Notes under the pieces: generated by a model
What the model was told of the DNA's origin: nothing
The model's input: the letters and a program-made list of their open reading frames with translations, nothing else
Databases searched by the model: none
Assembly (NCBI GenBank): GCA_022695795.1
Contig: MU404063.1
Span: 124,001-188,000, forward strand
Length of the DNA: 64,000 nt
Source of the DNA: Biscogniauxia marginata
Lineage: Eukaryota; Ascomycota; Sordariomycetes; Xylariales; Xylariaceae
Reading direction: 5' to 3'
Shown here: positions 59,869-64,000 of the stretch, piece after piece
How positions within the stretch are numbered: the first letter of the stretch is position 1
Layout of the letters: every line of letters begins with the position of its first letter
Position numbers and translations under genes: made by a program

Positions 59869-61815
59869 ATGGCGACGGGTACGCTTCTCCAACTTGATTC
59901 CCTCCGACTGCCCCCTGCTTGTTGACTGATGTTCTTACCTGCAGTGCGCGTCTGTGTTTGCGGCGATGAGGGCACGGGCAAGTCGAGCCTGATTGCCTCT
60001 CTAGTCAAGGACGTCTTCGTGAGCAACAAGATCCAACCTGTCCTCCCTCAGATCACCATCCCGCCGAGCATTGGTACTCCCGAGAATGTTACCACCACCA
60101 TCGTCGATACCTCGGCTCGCCCGCAGGACCGCACTACCTTGCGCAAGGAAATCCGCAAGTCCAACGTCATCCTCCTCGTATATTCCGACCATTACAGTTA
60201 TGAAAGAGTCGCGCTGTTCTGGATGCCTTACTTTCGATCCCTCGGGGTTAACGTCCCTGTCGTATTGTGTGCCAACAAGTCTGACTTAACCGACAACACT
60301 ACTCCGCAGGTCGTCGAGGAGGAGATGCTGCCCGTCATGAGCGAGTTCCGCGAGATCGATTCGTGCATACGAGCGAGCGCTAGAGAGCACCAGAACGTCA
60401 ACGAGACATTTTTCCTGTGTCAGAAAGCTGTCACTCATCCCATTGCTCCGCTCTTCGATTATAAGGAAGGGAATCTGAAGCCGGCTTGTGTATCGGCTCT
60501 GAAAAGGGTGTTTTATCTTTGCGACAAGGATCAGGATGGCTATTTGAGCGACCAGGAGATCCAGGACTTCCAGGCAAAGTGCTTCGACAAGCCCCTCACA
60601 TCGGAGGACTTAGATAACATCAAACTTTCGATTTCAAAATCTGTTCCCAGATCTAACCTTGAGAAAGGGATCGACATGAGAGGCTTCCTTCAGCTAAATA
60701 AGATATATGCTGAAAAGGGCCGGCACGAAACGATTTGGATCATCCTACGCAAATATCATTACAGTGACAGCTTGAGCTTGGCCGACAGCTTTATCCACCC
60801 AAAATTCGAAGTTCCCGAGTATGGTTCGGCGGAGCTAAGTCCCCTTGGGTATCGATTCTTCATGGACCTCTTCTTGCTATTTGACAAGGATAACGATGGG
60901 GGGCTAAACGACCAGGAACTGACTGCTTTGTTTGCCCCTACCCCTGGTCCGCCTCAATCATGGGCGGAGGCCTCGTTTCCGTCTTCCACCGTTCGAAACG
61001 AAGCCGGCCATATTACGTTGCAAGGCTGGCTGGCTCAATGGAGTATGACTACATTCCTTGAGCCGAAGACGACTCTAGAATATCTTGCCTTGCTGGGGTT
61101 TGAACCGTCCAATCCCAGGGAATCACTGACCTCGGCCCTGAAAGTAACGAGACCTCGCAAGCGAAGAAGACGCCCTGGCCGAGTTGAGCGAAACGTCGTC
61201 CTATGCTACATTATCGGCGCGGCAGGGGCTGGAAAGTCGTCCCTCCTGGATGCATTTCTCAATCGGCCGTTTGATGGCCTGTATCATCCAACAATCAAAC
61301 CTCGACGAGCTGTAAACAGTGTTGAACTCCAGGGCGGGAAGCAGTGTTATTTGATTCTCGAGGAGCTTGGGGAACTCGAACCAGCTATACTAGAAAACCA
61401 GGTTAAGCTAGATGCCTGCGACTTGATCTGTTACGCGTATGATTCGTCAGACCCTGACTCCTTCTCTCATATCGTCGATCTGCGGAAGCGGTACCCACAG
61501 CTTGACGATCTACCCTCGATCTACACTGCCCTCAAGGCGGACAAGGATAAGACAACTCAGCGCAGCGAACTCCAACCCGATGACTACACCTCAAGATTGA
61601 TGATGGGCACCCCTGTTCATGTAAGCGTAACGTGGAATAGTATTGGTGAGCTCTTCGTAGCTTTGGCCGAGGCGGCGACGAACCCTAGCACGGCATTCCC
61701 AAAGAGCGAAGAACCACCGCCGGACAGGACGAGCCTGTATCTCGCCCTTGCCGCGACCACGTGCGCGGCCATGGCAGCCTTCATGATATGGAGGAGATCT
61801 ACCAACGCGCTTTAG
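59869..61815 (+). CDS. gem1: Mitochondrial Rho (Miro) GTPase Gem1
   Basis: Model join(59869..59878,59945..61815), 626 residues. A ten-base first exon (ATG GCG ACG G) and a 66-base intron restore the family start [10 protein letters not shown]. Gem1 is a tail-anchored outer-membrane GTPase controlling mitochondrial shape, inheritance and the ER-mitochondria contact. Seen: first GTPase domain with P-loop GDEGTGKSS (10-18) and NKSD, EF-hand 1 [12 protein letters not shown] (from Asp197), EF-hand 2 [12 protein letters not shown] (from Asp317), second GTPase domain with P-loop GAAGAGKSS (from Gly428), and a C-terminal membrane anchor [17 protein letters not shown] followed by RRS, facing the intermembrane space. 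Order and length are as in yeast Gem1. Confidence 0.96.
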
Positions 61816-62757
61816 CAATAGCGCTCTCACTTCCCAGACTATTAACTCCTTTCCTATTTGTAATTTTCTTTGTCCCGGTTGACATTGCATCAAGGAGGCG
61901 CATGGAGATATCGCGGAGATAGAGGGAAGAAAGGAACAGACGTTTGTTTCTTATTTGCATGGGACACCACTCTCCCAACAGCTTGATATGATACCCATTT
62001 CCTACTGTTCATTACCACGTACATACTATTAAACGCATTCTTTTGGTAGCTAATGAAATATAGTCATCCCAACATCTGGCTCTATGGTTATACTTTTTGA
62101 TAACTCTTTTTGTAAGAGTATGACGAGATAACTTTCCTCTTCGCTTTCGAGCTAGTAAAATGAGGCCGTTCACTACAGGCAAATTTCGATCTGTCCATTT
62201 CACTACGATACAAGTAGTCCCAGAAGAAAACAAACAGCATATAGGACATTTATCAGGAATACCACTGCAGAATTCTCGCTACGATTTTTTTAGACCATGT
62301 AATAATGCTCCGACAAATGTATAAGAGCTCTTACCCGGAAGCCAACCGGCAAGTCCGGATGCCGAGCCCCGGGCTTCGCAAAGGCCAAGGCTAGGTAGAC
62401 GTCGGATCCGTACCCGAGACCCGCTGCTACACCAGCAATGTAGTTATTTGATAATCACGTCTCGACCAGATCCACACGAGAGGATCATTAAGCTGACAAA
62501 AACGATCAATGTCCGACTTGTTCGATAACGCTATGGAGATTGACATTAGTCGGGTTGCTCGCCCGATTCGATTACCGAGGTTCGAGAATGCATTTTGGTT
62601 AGATAGCCCGTCCTCAGCCAATTCTAAAATCTTGCGTCGACTTCTTTATTCAGTTCGTTCATTTGTCCGACAGATCATCTCGTACACGCAAGTTTCGGGT
62701 CGAATAATTGGTTGAGAAAAAAAAGGGGGAGAGGGGTTCCGGGTTGGACGGCATCGG
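61816..62757. other. Intergenic, no gene seen
   Basis: 3' region of gem1 and AT-rich spacer before the GC-rich peroxidase fragment. Nothing recognised. Confidence 0.4.
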
Positions 62758-63178
62758 AAGTGGGTCAACAACCCGAAGCGCTTCCCGAACCAATACTTCA
62801 GGCTTGTGCTCGCGCACGGCTGGGAGCGGAAGCGCCTGCAGAGCGGCGTCGAGCAGTTCGCGTGGGTGGATAAGGGTGCGGGCGCAGATCTCGAAGCGGA
62901 CGGCGAGGAACCGCCCGAGGAGCTCATGATGCTTCCGACGGACATGCCGCTGCCGACGGACGCGGCTTTCCTCCCGGCCGTGGGCCGAGCGCTACGCCGA
63001 GGACAAGGAGCTGTTCTTCGCGAAATTTGCCAAGCTCCTCGAGCTGGGCATCCAGAGGGATGCCACCGATGACGTGGTCAACAGGGAGAACGTCGAGAGC
63101 GGGCACAGGAGCGCGGCGAAGAAGAGCGACGCCGCGGGGGCGCCGGGGGATCAAAATGTGGGCCAGGTCGGCCGTTGA
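62758..63178 (+). pseudogene. Cytochrome c peroxidase-like heme peroxidase, 3' fragment
   Basis: A GC-rich block that codes for the C-terminal third of a fungal cytochrome c peroxidase-like enzyme. The first part reads KWVNNPKRFPNQYFRLVL, 'WERKRLQSGVEQFAWVDKG' and the signature ELMMLPTDM; near 62970-62985 the frame shifts and continues as [14 protein letters not shown] and '[16 protein letters not shown]', ending at TGA 63176-63178. A few residues before 'FAKLLELG' are missing compared with the family. The heme-binding His and catalytic domain upstream are absent; the sequence before 62758 is unrelated and AT-rich. I read it as a translocated, truncated and frameshifted copy. The higher GC than its surroundings suggests fairly recent arrival. 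Confidence 0.8.
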
Positions 63179-63503
63179 GAGAGCAGAATGAGAAGGCCCG
63201 GCGAAGGAAGGATGCTGCTAAGCTGTAGAAACGGAATGAAACAGGAAGAGAAGTTGGTGGTCGCTCGCGCGAGCTCCCTAACCTAGATGAATACACATCC
63301 GCATGTATGGACTTTTAGATCAGACATTAAGACCATAGACTTGAGCGATTCAGATAGACATGGAGGGTCAGAGTCAGGGTCACCTAGATAAAACGGGTCA
63401 AGTCAGATAGATAGCTCAGAGCTTTTTGAGCTCCGCATATCGCCACATCGGGCTGGCTTGCTGTCTTGCGGTTTTTTGGGTTTTTTTTGTTACTAAATCC
63501 AGA
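63179..63503. other. Spacer between peroxidase fragment and Nse2 gene
   Basis: Only short frames; no gene seen. Confidence 0.5.
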
Positions 63504-64000
63504 CTACGCTTCCCCGTCGTCGTCTTCAATATCCTCGTCTAACTGACGGCCCCTATCTCTGCCAGGCTTGACCTTCCTGTGCTGGGTCATCTGCATGGAG
63601 GAGTCGCCACTCAGACCAGTATTGTCAGCAGCGTCGTCGTCGTCGTCATCGTCGTCCTCGACGGCGGGCCTAGCCTGCGCGCGCTTAATCTTTCGCAGCA
63701 TGACCTGATCGGCGTAAAAGTCTTTGATCGAAACTTCCTGTTGTGAACCACACAGTCAGCACAATTATATCCCGATACAGAGAAAAAACAAATTATTCTT
63801 AGCTGTTCTTTTCTGCCTGAGCACACACACGCACCTTATCGCAGCCCGTCTGCGGACACTGCGCCTTCCTCTCGGGCTGGCTTCTGAGGAACTCCACGAT
63901 GGCCGTCTTTTCAAAAGTGTGCTTGCACTTCCGGCTCGTGTACGGGTCCTGCATGACCACCATCGACAGCGGGCAGTGGATGCTGACGTGTTCCTCGGCG
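63504..64000 (-). CDS. nse2: Nse2/Mms21-type SUMO E3 ligase, 3' part
   Basis: Partial, 5' end beyond the right edge. Model complement(join(63504..63737,63835..>64000)) with a 97-base intron. The visible protein carries an SP-RING: HCPLSMVVMQDPYTSRKCKHTFEK, split here as HCPLSMVVMQDPY and SRKCKHTFEK, then AQCPQTGCDK. Cys and His residues fit the single-zinc SP-RING of Nse2, the SUMO ligase of the Smc5/6 complex acting in DNA repair in the nucleus. The C-terminus has KIKRAQARPAVE followed by a run of Asp and an acidic end, a common low-complexity tail in fungal members. PIAS/Siz ligases share the motif, but the sequence ends soon after the SP-RING, as in Nse2. Confidence 0.85.

Overview
The window is nuclear DNA of a filamentous ascomycete (Pezizomycotina, most likely Sordariomycetes). 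The evidence is short introns of about 50-150 bases with GTRNGT donors, CTAAY-type branch points and YAG acceptors, plus typical families: a Zn2Cys6 regulator, a Clr5-domain protein, a fungal rhodopsin-domain membrane protein, a P450, CreC and a CreD-like arrestin. Intron-exon models below were built by hand by requiring phase-consistent GT-AG introns that restore family motifs.

Region 0-10 kb is the most unusual part. A 1,701-residue TPR-CHAT protein (minus strand, 362-5725) stands head-to-head with an intact caspase-fold (C14) protein (plus strand, 7555-9558). Two clan CD cysteine proteases thus share one 1.8 kb intergenic region, with a small SH3-like reading frame just downstream. I read this as a candidate regulated-proteolysis or cell-death module.

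Region 10-22 kb is accessory and partly decayed. It holds a Zn2Cys6 transcription factor with all introns readable but four in-frame stops, an intact Fe(II)/2-oxoglutarate dioxygenase, a short-chain dehydrogenase fragment, a rhodopsin-domain membrane protein and an intact P450.

Region 23-30 kb is core: alanine aminotransferase, proteasome subunit Rpn7 divergent from the mRNA cap methyltransferase, and a small conserved-looking unknown protein.

Region 30-46 kb is gene-poor. It contains an intact FAD monooxygenase, a relic of an NLR-type TPR protein and a four-exon Clr5-domain gene.

Region 46-64 kb is again core and linked to signalling and trafficking: a Slm1-type PH-domain protein, a CreD-like arrestin adaptor, CreC (divergent from the Miro GTPase Gem1), a broken cytochrome c peroxidase-like fragment, and the 3' part of an Nse2/Mms21 SUMO ligase running off the right edge. 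Intergenic DNA is rich in the palindrome TACCTAGGTA and in simple repeats. No tRNA, rRNA, CRISPR array or intact transposon was recognised.
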